A stretch of 64,000 nt of DNA from Chaenocephalus aceratus (lineage: Eukaryota > Chordata > Actinopteri > Perciformes > Channichthyidae): positions 31,714,452-31,778,451 of the forward strand of contig CM043800.1 of assembly GCA_023974075.1 (NCBI GenBank). Reading direction: 5' to 3'. A program made the translations under genes and the position numbers. How positions within the stretch are numbered: position 1 is the stretch's first letter; each line of letters starts with the position of its first letter. This document shows positions 35,374 through 48,066 of this stretch, one piece after another. The notes under the pieces were generated by a model. That model saw nothing but the letters and a program-made list of their open reading frames with translations, searched no databases and was not told the origin of the DNA.

Positions 35374-38300
35374 GTTGGCCTCGGTGTGTGTCAGTCAGGC
35401 AGTCAGGGATTGAGATGTGTCACATTATGTCCTTGACCCTGGGGGGAATGAATACACTGCGGCACAGCAAGGTTTGATCTGTCAGGCAGTCAGAACCGCA
35501 GGAGACGAAGCTTCTTATTGGGTCAGTGGCCTGGAACAAACCCGGCGAGACAGCGTGGTTTTCCTGTCCCTACCGATAAACCAACAATCATCATTTCCTC
35601 GAGGGCTTTGAGCTCTGCTGATAAGACAGAATGGAAAGAGATTAGCACTCTGCACAGCGCAATATTCCTACCTACTGGGTGTATGCACTGCTACACACAA
35701 TAACACACAATTGTAGCCAACAAGCTGAGAGACCACATGAAGATAAACTTTAATTTCTTTTTTCCTGTATTACCTCTTAATTATTTTCTTTATCCGTACT
35801 TCAGAGTTTATTGCGGAGCTGAATTATCTCTTAATTAGGAGTCAGTGCTTTGGTCCTGCCCATGGTTTCTTTATACAACCATAATGCCGTGTTATTGCTT
35901 CCTCCTCGTCGTAAATACAGCACAATGATGCCTTTATCATTAACGTCCTAACCCTGTTTTGAGTGTGTGCACAAATACTGAACATGTTGTGAAAATGATG
36001 ACCCTCAGAAACATAATGACTTAACTACAGCGGGGAAATTAGTATTTTCAGTATCTAATGCCTGCCTCTTCAAAAAAGAAAATACAAATAAAAGACTGAA
36101 GCAAATATCTATAAAAGCTTTCATTTACATTAACATATATATATATATATATATATATATAACATTATAACTATATGATAGTAAGAAAATGCTAGTTAAA
36201 GTAGTTCTTACCCTTTTCTGATGAGCTCCTCAAATAAAATGAATATGTGTGACAGAAGCTCAGCTCTTATAGTCCAGTCACAAACCAAGGGGAGGTTTTT
36301 TGTACTCCTCGCCAATTTGAGCAACTTCCTACTTGTCAGTGTTGGTGGTTTGTACATTAAGTTCACACATTTTCTCACTGCCTCTACAAGCTTCCTATTT
36401 TGAATTTCTGAAGAGAAACCCCATAAAAAAAGAAGTCATTGTGGCTTACCTTATTCCACTGTGTGTTTCTTGGCACACCCACATGTGAGGATTGCTCAAC
36501 TGTTTTATTTGATCTCCTCTATTCACCAGCCCTCAGCTCCTACCTGCTGTCACCTGGCACGTCCCCTTATTTACATGATAATATAAACATCCCGCGCCGA
36601 TTATAGAAATTATTATTAGGGAGATACTGCTGCAATTTATCTCCAACGCTCCACAAACCCACAAACTTGGTTTCCGTGGAAACAACTGTCCATTTTGCAA
36701 TATGAGTGGCGGTCTCTGCAAACCTGTCTGATCATATGTTATTAAATCACATTTAGTTATCCAATGCCCACGGCTATTATTACACAGACGCCTCTTTAAT
36801 ATGAGAAGGAAGGGAAAAAAGTATTTGATGCTAACGAGATGACAGATGACCTGCTGTCAGAGGAGTCTCTCCCTTCACAACATGTGGATGTATAGTTTTC
36901 TACAGAGAATGCATTTGTTTGAATAGCCATACTGTACACAATAATAGGAAAAAACACGACATGTGGTTTATTCAGGAAAGGATAATGAGACTCTATTGCG
37001 AGATCTTTCAGTGTGCTGCCGGATAAACATCCAGGGATATTCGAGGTCAGTGGCCTTTTTCTATTTACGGCCTAATATCACATCAGCAGGGTCGTGTTTC
37101 GATTATACAGGTGAAAGCGGAGGAAGTCACGGTTAATTTCACAAAGTGAGAGAAAGGAGCTTTTGAAGTAAAAATGACTCAGAGGTGTGCAAAGAGTCCT
37201 TTTGATGTTGGTTAATGTATGTAAATCACTCTGAGGCACCTTCACTTGAGCTTAGTCCTTAAACACTTGAGTCCCCTGTGTGAGTTTTGGATATTTTGTT
37301 ACCGTCTGACATCAGGCCTTAGTCCCTTTACCGTGTCAGTCACTTCCTGCGCCCTGCTCTTAATCTTATTCAAAAACCTTCTTTCAACTTCTTACATGTG
37401 TTTGCACGTGAACAAAGGGAGAACATGTTTGAGTTTCAGGCAATGTAGGTTCCTGTCTGAAACCATCACATTAGTATTCCACACATACATTCACAAAAAC
37501 ACGACCACATTGTATTGCTGGTAAGATCTGGTTTCACAGAGTGACGTCACAAGTTATCTAAAATGCAGTCCGAGCTCAACATTTGCTGTAAGACTTGGTT
37601 ACAGTATTTCATCACCGAGAACCTTAGAATTGACCCCTCCTGACAAGAGACAGAGGACAAATCAAATGAGAAATGTAGACAGGGTCCCAATTTGCACTTT
37701 AAATATAATTGTTCATTGGTCTATTAAAGCTCTGCTGCCAAAGGAACATTTTATAATGTACATTGAGCTGAATGTCTAATATGCAAGGCTTGATCATTAA
37801 ACATTACCTTATTTAGTTAATAGCTTTCCCTGAAATAATTATTATCATTTATTATTGATATGATTTTTCATTATCGGAGCAAGCAGGGACAGGTGGAGCA
37901 AGGTCGTAGGTAGTATTAAAGAAATGCTGAAGTCCTCCAAATTCCAAACCACATTTAGATTTGTCACATTGTTCAGTGAAAATATATGTCTGTTTTTTTT
38001 TGCCCACAAAGAAGGCTCAGTTAGGGTCTTTGTTGTGTTGTGTTGTTTTATAGCAGCGGGAGCAGCAAAAAGGCTCCACAGGGGGCAGCCGTGCGAAAAA
38101 AACATGGCTGATTCATTATTTTCTGGTATGTTATGTATGCTTAGACATGCACTAAACAAATAATCATGGAGGTTCCAGGCAGGTGTTGCAGGTATGGCGT
38201 GTAAAGCCGAAATAAGGGACTTTCCCAGCAGTGTCAGAAAGGTTAAGGTGACAAAAGGTGTTGCAACGCGGCAGCAGACACATAAGGTGCTTTTCTGATT

Positions 38301-39420
38301 TTGTGACACTGGCTTCAAGCAGAGCTGATACAACAGGAAGATATTTGTAGAAAAAGACAATATAACACAGAATAGATCAAGGACACGACTCTCTGCGATA
38401 CAGAAGACTGGAGTCACTGAAGCAGCAGGAATACATTCATACATTATAAAAGTGAGGAGTCAAAAGATTTACTGGTGAATAGATGAATCAGAAAACATCA
38501 GATACAAATGCAGAAGCAGGTTCCTCTCACTAAATCTGAATAATCCATACATTATTCTTCAATCAATATAGATATACGTGATTGCCCTTACAATCTGTTT
38601 GTTCACCCTGCTAAGTATCCCAGAGGTTAAATACAGAGGGTGGGCAATAATGTTTAATGGGGCTGCTAACTATAAGTGAATTACATTAGTGAGTATTTTA
38701 AAGTAGTGTTTTAATGTCCCATGGTGCCTGAATATTTCATCAAGGATGAAAATGTACCAGAAACAGCATTTTTTTTTTTTAGATTAATGAATAACAAACT
38801 CATAGAATGTATTAATTGAAAATCTAAAATGTCAGCCTTTAGGAACCTGCTTGAATCCTAACATGAGCCACCTGACTCGAGCATGGTGTTACTGGGAAAA
38901 TAAACTGGCCATCACTGCATCCCTCAGCTACGTGCTCACTGGGAAAAGACACTTTGAAGTTCAATTGACATGGCTGTTAGGAACAAAGTGTCTGAGTGCA
39001 GTGTTGTTTAAGAGCACACACATGGGCAGTCTACACAAGAGCTGCACTGGATTTCGTCAACAGCCTTTTGAAAGGCAGGAATGAAGAGGAAGAGGATGTT
39101 GGCAGAATAAGTGGACGGCATTGAGTGAGTGCTTCCCCCTCATCGATTTACTGTAAATTGAGGAAATACAAATAAACACTCGAAAGAGGAAGGAACTACA
39201 AAAGGAAACCAATGGGCTTAGGTAAGAAACAACGTATGCAACAGTTTAAAAAAGGTAACTTATCTAAATTCTGCTTTTATATAAAGGTCTTACTCAGTCT
39301 GTGAAGAAAGCACCTGCATTTAAAATCCAACCTAAGTAAAGAACAGAAGTATTATCAGTTAAATATTCTTATAGTATATATATATAATAATAGTTTCATT
39401 TTAAAAGTACTAATAACAGT
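35374..39420. other. Upstream region of the FFAR-like gene, unclassified
   Basis: A (TA)n run at 36138-36161. A 199-codon minus-strand ORF at 37845-38444 has no recognisable domain. No FFAR 5' UTR exon could be identified. Confidence 0.35.
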
Positions 39421-39600
39421 AGTGTAAAGTTACTAAGTACATCTACTAAGTACTGAACTTAAGTACACATTTGAGGTACTGGTCCTCTACCCGAGAATTG
39501 TCATTTTACTCTTCTTTATACTTTAAGGTAATTTACTTAATCGTACATACTTTTACTTAGGTACAGTTCTCGATGCCGTACTTTTACTTGAAATTCAGAA
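39420..39600. repeat. Fish interspersed repeat of the ACTTAAGTAC type
   Basis: Phrases such as CTAAGTACTGAACTTAAGTA, TTTGAGGTACTGGTCCTCTA and GTACTTTTACTTGAAATTCA belong to a very common teleost repeat rich in AAGTA/TACTT. Family name and limits not determined. Confidence 0.6.
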
Positions 39601-41133
39601 AATAATCTTAATACATTTTTTCACCAGGTGAACAATTAAGGGCTAAAACATTGTTATGTCTTACATTATAATATTTGGAAAACTGATCCCCAATGTTTCC
39701 AAAGGGAGCCAAAATAAATAGGAGGGATCTGGAGATGAATAATGAGAGAGGATTAATAAAACAATTAAAGAAAAGTTCTGCTCCACTAATTCTCTTATTT
39801 TTGTTTTTCAGGGAAATGTTGGATAGTTTAAATTCAGACAAATATTTGTGGAAAAGGGGAAGAACCCGACCACACTGTTTTGTAAGAGATAATAGACGCC
39901 GGAAAGATTTGAAACCACCAGTTTTAAATGTGTTGTAATTGATCATATGTTTTTATTTTAAAGTCATGATGTATTAAGTAAGGCAAGGCAAGGCAAGTTT
40001 TTTTATAGCACCTTTCAACACAAGGCAATTCAAAGTGCTTTACAAAAAATGAAACACATTAAGAAGATGGCATTTAAAATCAGTCATTAAAAAGCAAAGG
40101 TAATAAAATAAACATTAAAAGAAAAAATACATGGATAAAAGTTAGAGTGCAGTTTAAGATGTGAATATATCAATTAAAGGCAGCGGCAAAAAGAAAAGTC
40201 TTCAGCCTGGATTTAAAAGTAGTCAGAGTTGCAGCGGACCTGAAGGTTTCTGGTTTGTTCCAGATATTTGGAGCATAATAACTGAACGCTGCTTTACCAT
40301 GTTTAGTTCTGACTCTGGGGACAGAAAGCTGACCAGTCCCTGAAGACCTGAGAGATCTGGATGGTTCATAATTTAGCAGTAGATCAGAAACGTATTTTGG
40401 GCCTAAACCATTCAAAGCTTTATAAACCAGCAGCAGTATTTTGAAATCAATTATTTGACACACAGGCAGCCAGACAGTGTAAAGACTTCAGAACAGGAGT
40501 GATGTGATCCACTGTTTTAGTGTTAGTGAGGACTTGAGCAGCAGCGTTCTGAATCAGCTGCAGCTTTCTAATGGATTTTTTAGTGAGACCTGTGAAGACA
40601 CCATTACAGTAGTCGAGTCTACTGAAGATAAAAGCATGGACAAGTTTTTCCAAATCCTGCTGTGACATTAGTCTTTTAATCCTAGATATGTTCTTTAGGT
40701 GATAGTAGGCTGATTTAGTAACTGTTTTAATGTGACTGTTGAAACTCAGGTCAGAGTCCATGACTACACCTAGATTTCTGGCTTTATCTGTTGTTTTGAA
40801 CATTGCAGACTGAAGCTCAGCGCTCACTTTTAAACGTTCTGCCTTGGCTCCAAAAACCATTACCTCAGTTTTATCTTTGTTTAATTGGAGAAAGTTCTGA
40901 CACATCCAGTCATTGATTTGTTCAATGCACTTACTCAGTGTTTGAATTGGAGCATAGTCTCCTGGTGAAATTGTTACGTAGATTTGTGTGTCATCTGCAT
41001 AGCTATGGTAACTTATTTTGTTGTTTTTCATTATCTGAGCCAGTGGTAGCATGTAGATGTTAAAGAGAAGAGGCCCCAAGATGGAGCCTTGAGGAACCCC
41101 ACATGTCATTTGTCAACTCAGATGTGTATTTAC

Positions 41134-41876
41134 TAGGGATGCTCCGATCGCCAATTTCGGGGCCGATCGCCGATCGCTGGAATCAGTATCGGCCGATACC
41201 GATCGCCGATCTGATCGAGTGGGCGGGGCCGAAATGGAAGATTTAAACATCACTTTAAATCTTCCATTTAAAGTGATATTTAAACTCAGTTAATGGGTCT
41301 CGTTCACTGGAGCTTCCACAAACAACAATCAACTTAATTATTACATTCAAATTATGTACATTCTTCAAGTTAACATTCACTTTGGATAATAATAACACGG
41401 GAGAAATGAGTGGAAGTGCTCTCTTTTCCTCTCTCCCTCTCTCTCTCCCCCTCTCTCCCTCTCCTGACAGCCAGTCAGTATCTCATGCAGCTCACTGATC
41501 CAGTAATGAGTGACCCGACAGTGAAGAATAAATATATTTATAACTAGTTTAGCTTGTTCCAGAGGTAGATAAAATAGCTAAGTGTGTTAGGTCTAACTCT
41601 TGTGTGTTTCGCTCCGCTTACCGGTCCGGCGGGCGGAGCTGCAGGATTTCTGCTTCACACACACGTTGCATTCCGCTATTTTACTGTCTTTTTCAGACAT
41701 CTTAAAATAATGCCAGACCGGTGAAGCCATTTTGGCGAGCTTGTTTTGCCGCACACAGAGAAAAGTGTCATGTATTTTACGTCATGCGATCGGCATGTTT
41801 AGAGAGCACCGATCGATCGGTAAAGAGTGAGTATCGGCCGATATCGATCGTTGACCGATCGATTGGACCATCCCTA
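41134..41876. mobile_element. Non-autonomous hAT element, 743 bp, inserted in LINE reverse transcriptase
   Basis: The ends TAGGGATGCTCCGATCG and, reversed, TAGGGATGGTCCAATCG are inverted repeats. The 8-bp duplication GTATTTAC (41126-41133 and 41877-41884) is perfect. It interrupts the LINE RT just before the TCGVPQGS motif. The inside is rich in CGATCG motifs near both ends and has a 16-bp perfect stem at 41232-41269. No ORF of hAT type. Confidence 0.93.
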
Positions 41877-42821
41877 GTATTTACCTATAGAAACAAAGTT
41901 TTTTCTGTCCTTTAAGTAGGATTCAAACCAATTTAGAACTGTTGCTGAAAGTCCCACCCAGTTTTCCAGTCGGTCTAGTAATATGCTGTGGTCAACAGTG
42001 TCAAATGCAGCACTGAGATCTAATAATACTAACACTGAAGTTCTGCCACTGTCTGTGTTTAAGTGGATGTCATTGAAGACCTTTACAAGAGCAGTCTCAG
42101 TGCTGTGGTTTGGACGAAAGCCTGACTGGAACACATCGAAACAGTTATTTAAATGCAAGTAATTACTCAACTGTTGAAAAACAACTTTTTCAATGATATT
42201 ACTTAGAAATGGCAGGTTTGATATGGGCCTGTAATTGTTCATTACTGAAGCATCTAGATTATTCTTTTTTAAGAGCGGTTTAATGACTGCAGTTTTCAGG
42301 GCCTGTGGAAAAACACATGAGTGAAGAGATGTGTTTACTATATGAAGTAGATCTGAGGCCATGCAATGAAAAACATCTTTGAAAAATCCTGTTGGAATAA
42401 TGTCAAGGCAGCAGGAGGTGTCAAGTTGTGATTTGGTTGGTTTTATTGACTCCTGCCTAAACTTGATTCACTCCAGAAGGACAACTCGAATTGGAATCTT
42501 TTCTCTTTATTTGAGTGATTGCAGATTCCTTATTGCTTCATTCAGCCTCTTGTTGGCCTCTTGATGCTCATTCAGGTTGAAAACCTTGAACACAAAACAT
42601 TACTTTCATTCACTTTAGGTAAATAAACATTTTCAATGAAAAACATGAGCTTAATTTACAATTAAATTGAACATTTAATCAAAAATAAATGCATCTCAAC
42701 AAAGTAAATTATATTTCAGCATTTTATATTTTAGCTTCTTACCTCAGGACTAGAAATAATAATACATCTAATCAAACATGGTTCAAACAGATTAATACAT
42801 TTACAAATATTCACCAGCAGC

Positions 42822-43790
42822 TAGTGATGTTACGTATTGCGCCGAGGCTTCGGAGCGTATGTCGAGTAATCCCCGAAGCTTTTTGTGAAGCATGTATCGA
42901 GGCTTGTATCGTTTTGGGCCAGTGACGTCATCGATGACAAACGAAGCCTCGCTGCCTGTCGACGACACCACGTGACTGCTTCACGAAGCGATTCAGATCG
43001 GTTGAACCGTTGAACCCATACAGTCTATGGTGGAACCGCAACGCTCATAATACCCATGGATGTATAACAAGAACCATATTACCCCTCCTGTACCCGGGCC
43101 CGGTGACACGATGGAATTAAGAGAGCTCAGACCCTCACTTATATATAGAGGTCGGAACATGTCATAAGTATAAATGGATGCAAGCATAAATAAATGTAGG
43201 AATAAAAACATCAATAAAAACATCAATACATATCTTGCAGTGTTTTCAGGGAGCTTTAGTGTGTGTGCTGTGGCTCAGATGGAAAGCAGTTGACTCATGA
43301 CTTCAGGGTCCCGGTTGGGTCCCTGGTTCAACGACTGAACAATACGTATTTTTTTGTTGTTTATAAAAGCTACAGCTAAATGAGACAATGTAGTTAATAT
43401 ATGTATTCTTTGATATGGTTTAGCCTTTCTCAGGCTACAACAAGTTTATGAATATTATTAAGGAATACAAATCCCTCTTTGCAATGTGTACCAGCCTCCT
43501 TAGGCTTTTCTATCACAATCATTAAACTGGAATAAATACAATATTGTTAACATGAAAATATGATTTTATGTTCGTTGTTTAGAGTTATTCTAAGGCTTTA
43601 CTCATTGGGAACTCGGTATGAGATAGAGCACACTGTTGAGATGTCCAATCTGCCTGTTTTACACACTTTGACCAACAGGGGGTTTGTGTTCAAATGAAGC
43701 CCATGATGAAGCCTCATGAGATGAACCCTTTTTCGAACCAATTGGCTCGAAAGCTTCAAAGCTTCATAAGGCTTCATCTCGCCATCACTA
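42822..43790. mobile_element. Non-autonomous hAT element, 969 bp, second level of nesting
   Basis: The ends are TAGTGATGTTACGTATTG and, reversed, TAGTGATGGCGAGATGAAG. The 8-mer CCAGCAGC flanks both sides perfectly (42814-42821 and 43791-43798). Sub-terminal regions are rich in GAAGC/GCTTC. A tRNA-like stretch lies inside. Confidence 0.93.
43268..43337 (+). other. tRNA-like promoter motifs inside the hAT element
   Basis: TGGCTCAGATGG resembles a Pol III A-box and GGTTCAACGACTG, 54 bp later, resembles a B-box, a tRNA-like spacing. The stems are weak, so a functional tRNA gene is unlikely. It may be the head of a small SINE captured by the hAT element. Confidence 0.35.
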
Positions 43791-44108
43791 CCAGCAGCGT
43801 CTTGGTCGAATCTTTGAGTCTCTTCTCCTTCCTCACAGCGAACTGTTTGTCCTCTGCTGAGAGTGTATTCCCAGGTGTGTTGCATTTAGCTCATTAAGTA
43901 GGAAGCTCACACTCTTCCTTTGAGCCACATTCTCAATGGAATCACATACCCTAGGCTCCCTGTCTCCACCTGCTGGACTGGAGCCAGATGCAAATTGCAC
44001 TTCTCAAGCTCTGACAAAACAGGAGGAGGATTTCTGAAGTTCAATAATGTCCTCTAGGTTGTTATCATTAATCTGATGGAATTGTGTCATGGTGTTTGAA
44101 TTGATATT

Positions 44109-44288
44109 ATCAATCAATCAATCAATCAATGTTTATTTAGATAGCCCAATATCACAAATGTTACATTTGTCTCAGTGGACTTCACAGTTTGTACAAAATA
44201 TCAGTATGGCAATACGACACCCTCTGTCCTTAGACCCTCACATCGTACAAGTAAAAACTTCCGGAGAAAACCCACAGTTTAAAGGGGA
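44109..44288 (-). mobile_element. Rex1-like LINE 3' tail, 180 bp, with 10-bp target duplication
   Basis: Reversed, it ends in (GATT)n. Its body holds the fish Rex1-type 3' UTR phrases ATAGCCCAATATCACAAAT and ACCCTCTGTCCTTAGACCCT. Flanks AATTGATATT (44099-44108) and AATTGTTATT (44289-44298) match at 9 of 10 positions. Excising it joins PPNNN to SNTMTQF in the host LINE frame, which proves the insertion. Confidence 0.85.
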
Positions 44289-44949
44289 AATTGTTATTAG
44301 GTGGACACAGGGACATCACATTTGCTGTTCCTGATGCAGAGGCACTGACTGCTTGTCTGATTTTCTGAATTTTGTCAGTGAAGAAGGAGGCAAAGTCATT
44401 GCATGCCCTGGTGGATAGAAATTCAGAGGCTACTGACACTGGGGGGTTAGTTAGTCTGTCGACGGTAGCAAACAAAGCACGTGCGTTGTTTTTGTTTTTG
44501 GTAATGATGTCAGAGAAGAAAGACTGTCGTGTGTTTTTCAATTCTAAATTATAAAGACCAAGTCTCTCTTTATATATTTCAAAATGAACCTGGAGATTTG
44601 TTTTTCGCCACCTGCGTTCAGCTTTTCGACACTCTCTTGTTTCTGCTCTCACGGTCATGGCCTTTCTCCATGGAGATATTTTCTTCCCAGTCACTTCCTT
44701 TACCTTAGTTGGAGCAATGGCATCTATAACATTTTTAATTTTTGAATTAAAATTATCTACTAGCTCATTTACTGAGATGGTAGCAGGGGCAAGTGTGGAA
44801 GAAAATTCTGAGTAAACATTTCCCTAGTATTTTCAGTTAAATATCGCTTTGTGGTTACCTCTTTTTGAACATTTTTGTCAACAGAAATAGAGCTCTCCAA
44901 TAAAACACAGGAATGTGTAACATTTATTTATGAAATACAGCAAGATTGT

Positions 44950-47900
44950 TCAGTACTTAGATAAGTTTCACCTCTAGATGTACCGAATAGAAATCTTCTT
45001 CTGAGGTCTATTTTGTTGTTGAAAATAAACGTCAAATGTTGTCCTTTTTTCATTTTTGAACAGTGGTAATTGGAAACAGCAAGGCTTGCTAGCTCTTACA
45101 GCTAATTTGTCCAATTTCACAGTTTATCTGAACAGCATCTTACAGTGTCAGCAGCCTCTTATCAGTAAATGTGTTTTGGTCCACATCAGAAGAGGCTAAC
45201 CGCTGTCTCACATGGGACTGTGTGCTCAGCCACAGCAGGTCAGAGGCAACACACACGCTGCTGAATGACTGCCACTGAAATCTGCTTCCATCTCGCCTCC
45301 ATAAGACCTCAGTGCATTTGAAATAAATAGTTAATTGTGTTACATAAAGTAGATATCTCAACAATGGGGAGATTGTGGCCCTGTGCTTCACGGACTTGAG
45401 CATCCCAGAAGCCACGTCGCTAATCCCTCTGTTAATATCCAGAGCATGAACCTATAAGCTTCCTTACATTTGTGGTGGAGGGGAAAAAAACAATACAATT
45501 CTGCCATCCCGACAGAAGAGTTCAGCGGCTGCTAAACCACCATATTGCTATTTGAAGAGTGACTTTGCTTCCAGCTGGACTCATTTTATTTCCAGTGACA
45601 CATTCATAAAATAAAGCTTGCTACGTTGCAAAGATAATCTTGCACATTTGGGTGGAAGCCTTATCAAGTCTGTCGTAAATCCAAAGAATAAACTGTTAGA
45701 GGACGGAAGAATCTGTGTGAAAAATAGACACCATGGAGGCAACATAGAATTTAAAGCCATGACAAGTAATTAGTTTTATAATGATCACATCAATTGCTTT
45801 AATAGAGAAATACCAAAAGGAAACTATGGTGTAGTCTCATTTTGAAGTTCTGTGCAGGCTACTCACACAGTTATCATTTCAGCCAACAACACGTGGTGAT
45901 ACCCTGCTTTGTCTTATAAACACAGAAACCAGGATTAGTTTTCACTGCTACTAATGATCAATGTGGACATTTTCTAAACTTCTCCCCACTACTGGGAACA
46001 AGGCCAAGTCACACACCTGTACAATGAATCCAAGTCGAGGGCCTTTATTGGGTTATCTGTTGCTGGGGACTCACAAAGTGGTTATAAAAGCAGAGCTGAT
46101 ATCGAGGCTGATGGATGTCTAGAGGTGCTTTGAAAGTGGGCAGAGACCGACAGCGTTAATGTTTGAGGTTCCAAAGCAATAATGCTCTTGCGTCATCAGG
46201 CATTTCATTATGAGCCTGAAAATGATGAATATGCACAACAGGAAACTGCTTGTTGATTGTTTACAGGGCTTGTTAAACCACTCTGCGCCGCCCATCTATT
46301 ATGTCGCCTTTATTTGAAAACCAGCCTGCATTGTTTGTCCTCTTCTTATTTACAGTACAATTAGATCCTTGAATACCAATATTTTTAGTTCTGGCTTTCA
46401 TACAAAAACCTGTCTCCATTAATCAGTCATGATTCAAGGTCTTGAATACAAAATGCTCCGAGTCCATTCAGAGCCAATAGAGTTTAGTTTTTATTGTGCA
46501 GCTGCAGAGAGCGATTTATTTACTGAACCGATGCTGAAAAGCTGCTGATGCTCAGACCAGGAGCTTAGATCATAGAGATAAAAAAATTCTTGGAAGATCA
46601 AAAAGCACAGCTCTTAAAATGCATCTCATTATGGGAGCGAAAGAGAGTTGAATCAGTGGTTTGGTCAAACAGCGGGTGATTGGCGAGATTAAAGGACGCT
46701 GCGAGACGGCGGCATCAAACTCATTCTTGGAGGACGGTTAAACTTGAAACTCACTACTCTTCTGATTAGAGTTTAACAATTGTTCAATAGACATACAGAA
46801 TACATATTTTCAATCTTTGTGCAGCATTATAGGAAATAGAGCGGGAAAGCATCTGTGCTTCAGGTGAGATTACATTCTAATGATCGCCACAGGGAACATT
46901 TGCTAACATTTGAGAGCATTTAGATGAGCAGTCAGCTGGCGATTATGTTACAGCAGTACTCTTCTATAAAATTAGTATCTAAAATTGCACTTCCTGACTT
47001 TTTCTTTCACAAGAAATGTAATAAAAGATACATCGACTATAGAAAAACTGCCTCGTTTGGAGAGCAATATAATGGAGGAAAGCCTTCCTAAATGTTTTTT
47101 TATTGAAGTGACTTTACATATAACAAATAAGCTAAAACAAACAGCATCCCAACATGTTTTGGTTTACTTGGATGCAAATGAAGACATGACACAGTTTAAG
47201 AAATTGAAAAGATAAAATGAGGGAGAAAATGGTGCAGAACCTGAAACCCAATGGTTGTTGGACCACGTACCTTAATGTAAGTATAGCGTATTGTTCTTTT
47301 TAAGCTCTACAAACAGTTTAGTTCATTTTCTTTTCAGATTTTACATTGCAGTTTTTGTCAATTCAAGTAGTTGTCTCTCTTTAAATATGTTGTAAAAAAA
47401 TATAATACACCACAAGGCGGATTTCAATGAAATATTCCTACAAAAACTCGATTACAACCATGCATCTCATCATCCTTTGTGAGCATGAAGACATTTTGAA
47501 TTAGGTTGGGAATAGATGGGATACGCAAAGAAAGATAAGTGAATTGATGGCTTTTCCTAAAGTTAAACAGCGTATCGATTTTGATCAAAAGCAGGGCCTG
47601 CTTTTTTGTTTATTACTTATCTGGATCTGAAAGCTTGTTTCAAATATTATGCAATATTAATTGTCATGTTGGTCCCCTATTATAGTCATTATAAATAATA
47701 TATTATAGGTCTCATATATATATAAAACATGTCTCTGAATTGTTTGGCTCGAAATACCAAACAGATCATGCAGTGAAACATCCCATAAACCCCTCTGTTT
47801 CAGCCCTGTTTCAAAAGCGCTGATTCTTTATCTGTAGCTTTAAATGCTAATGATCTGCTGCTGGCCACGCCCCTCTGCGAGATGATTTGTTTAAAAAAAT

Positions 47901-48063
47901 CTGTTTAAGAACAATTGTTTTCAAGGCATTTAGTATAAAAATAAAGTTAAGTGAAGCTTTAATAAATGTACTGATGAGTCTAAATAAAAGTATCCAAATG
48001 GAAATTGACAATGCAAAATACATTAATCATTTCTTCTGTAGAGCCTCATAAAGATTTGAGCTC
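44950..48063. other. Intergenic, no recognised feature
   Basis: AT-rich. The longest ORFs (76-91 codons) carry no domain signature. No transposon ends recognised. Confidence 0.4.
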
Positions 48064-48066
48064 TTA

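Larger units (their letters stand above)
42475..44025 (-). mobile_element. Unclassified insertion in the LINE, itself carrying a hAT element
   Basis: The LINE coding frame breaks off near 44025 and resumes near 42470. After removal of the inner hAT element, the remaining DNA reads gene-like on the minus strand: FAVRKEKRLKDSTKTLL, and a final exon FNLNEHQEANKRLNEAIRNL ending in a stop with an AATAAA right after it. That looks like the C-terminal coiled coil of a transposon-encoded DNA-binding protein, but I cannot name the family. Ends and target duplication not found. Confidence 0.5.
39980..44945 (-). mobile_element. L2/Maui-like non-LTR retrotransposon, 5'-truncated and split by insertions
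   Basis: Read from high to low coordinates: linker region (44820-44299; ISPWRKAMTVRAETRECRKA, ACNDFASFFTDKIQKIRQ), a short piece (44098-44025; SNTMTQFHQINDNNLEDIIE), N-terminal RT (42470-41877; NNYRPISNLPFLSNIIEKV, FQSGFRPNHSTETAL, LLDLSAAFDTVDH) and C-terminal RT (41133-40165; TCGVPQGSILGPLLFN, YADDTQIY). The 3' end is ATAGCACCTTTCAACACAAG, reversed, with an AAGGC-repeat tail near 39985. Interruptions are a hAT element, an unclassified segment and a Rex1-like tail. The YADD catalytic motif remains, but frameshifts and the absent endonuclease make it dead. Confidence 0.88.

Noticed and set aside
34714..35436. 240-codon plus-strand ORF opposite the FFAR-like gene
   Set aside because: Antisense shadow of a well-supported GPCR; acidic low-complexity product with no domain.
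37845..38444. 199-codon minus-strand ORF
   Set aside because: Long for AT-rich DNA, but the product shows no recognisable domain and there are no linked exons. Could be re-examined with transcripts.
40447..42362. LINE reverse-transcriptase ORFs as functional genes
   Set aside because: They are pieces of one inactive retrotransposon, split by a hAT insertion and shifted out of frame near 41113.
46985..47215. 76-codon plus-strand ORF
   Set aside because: No family signature and no splice partners.
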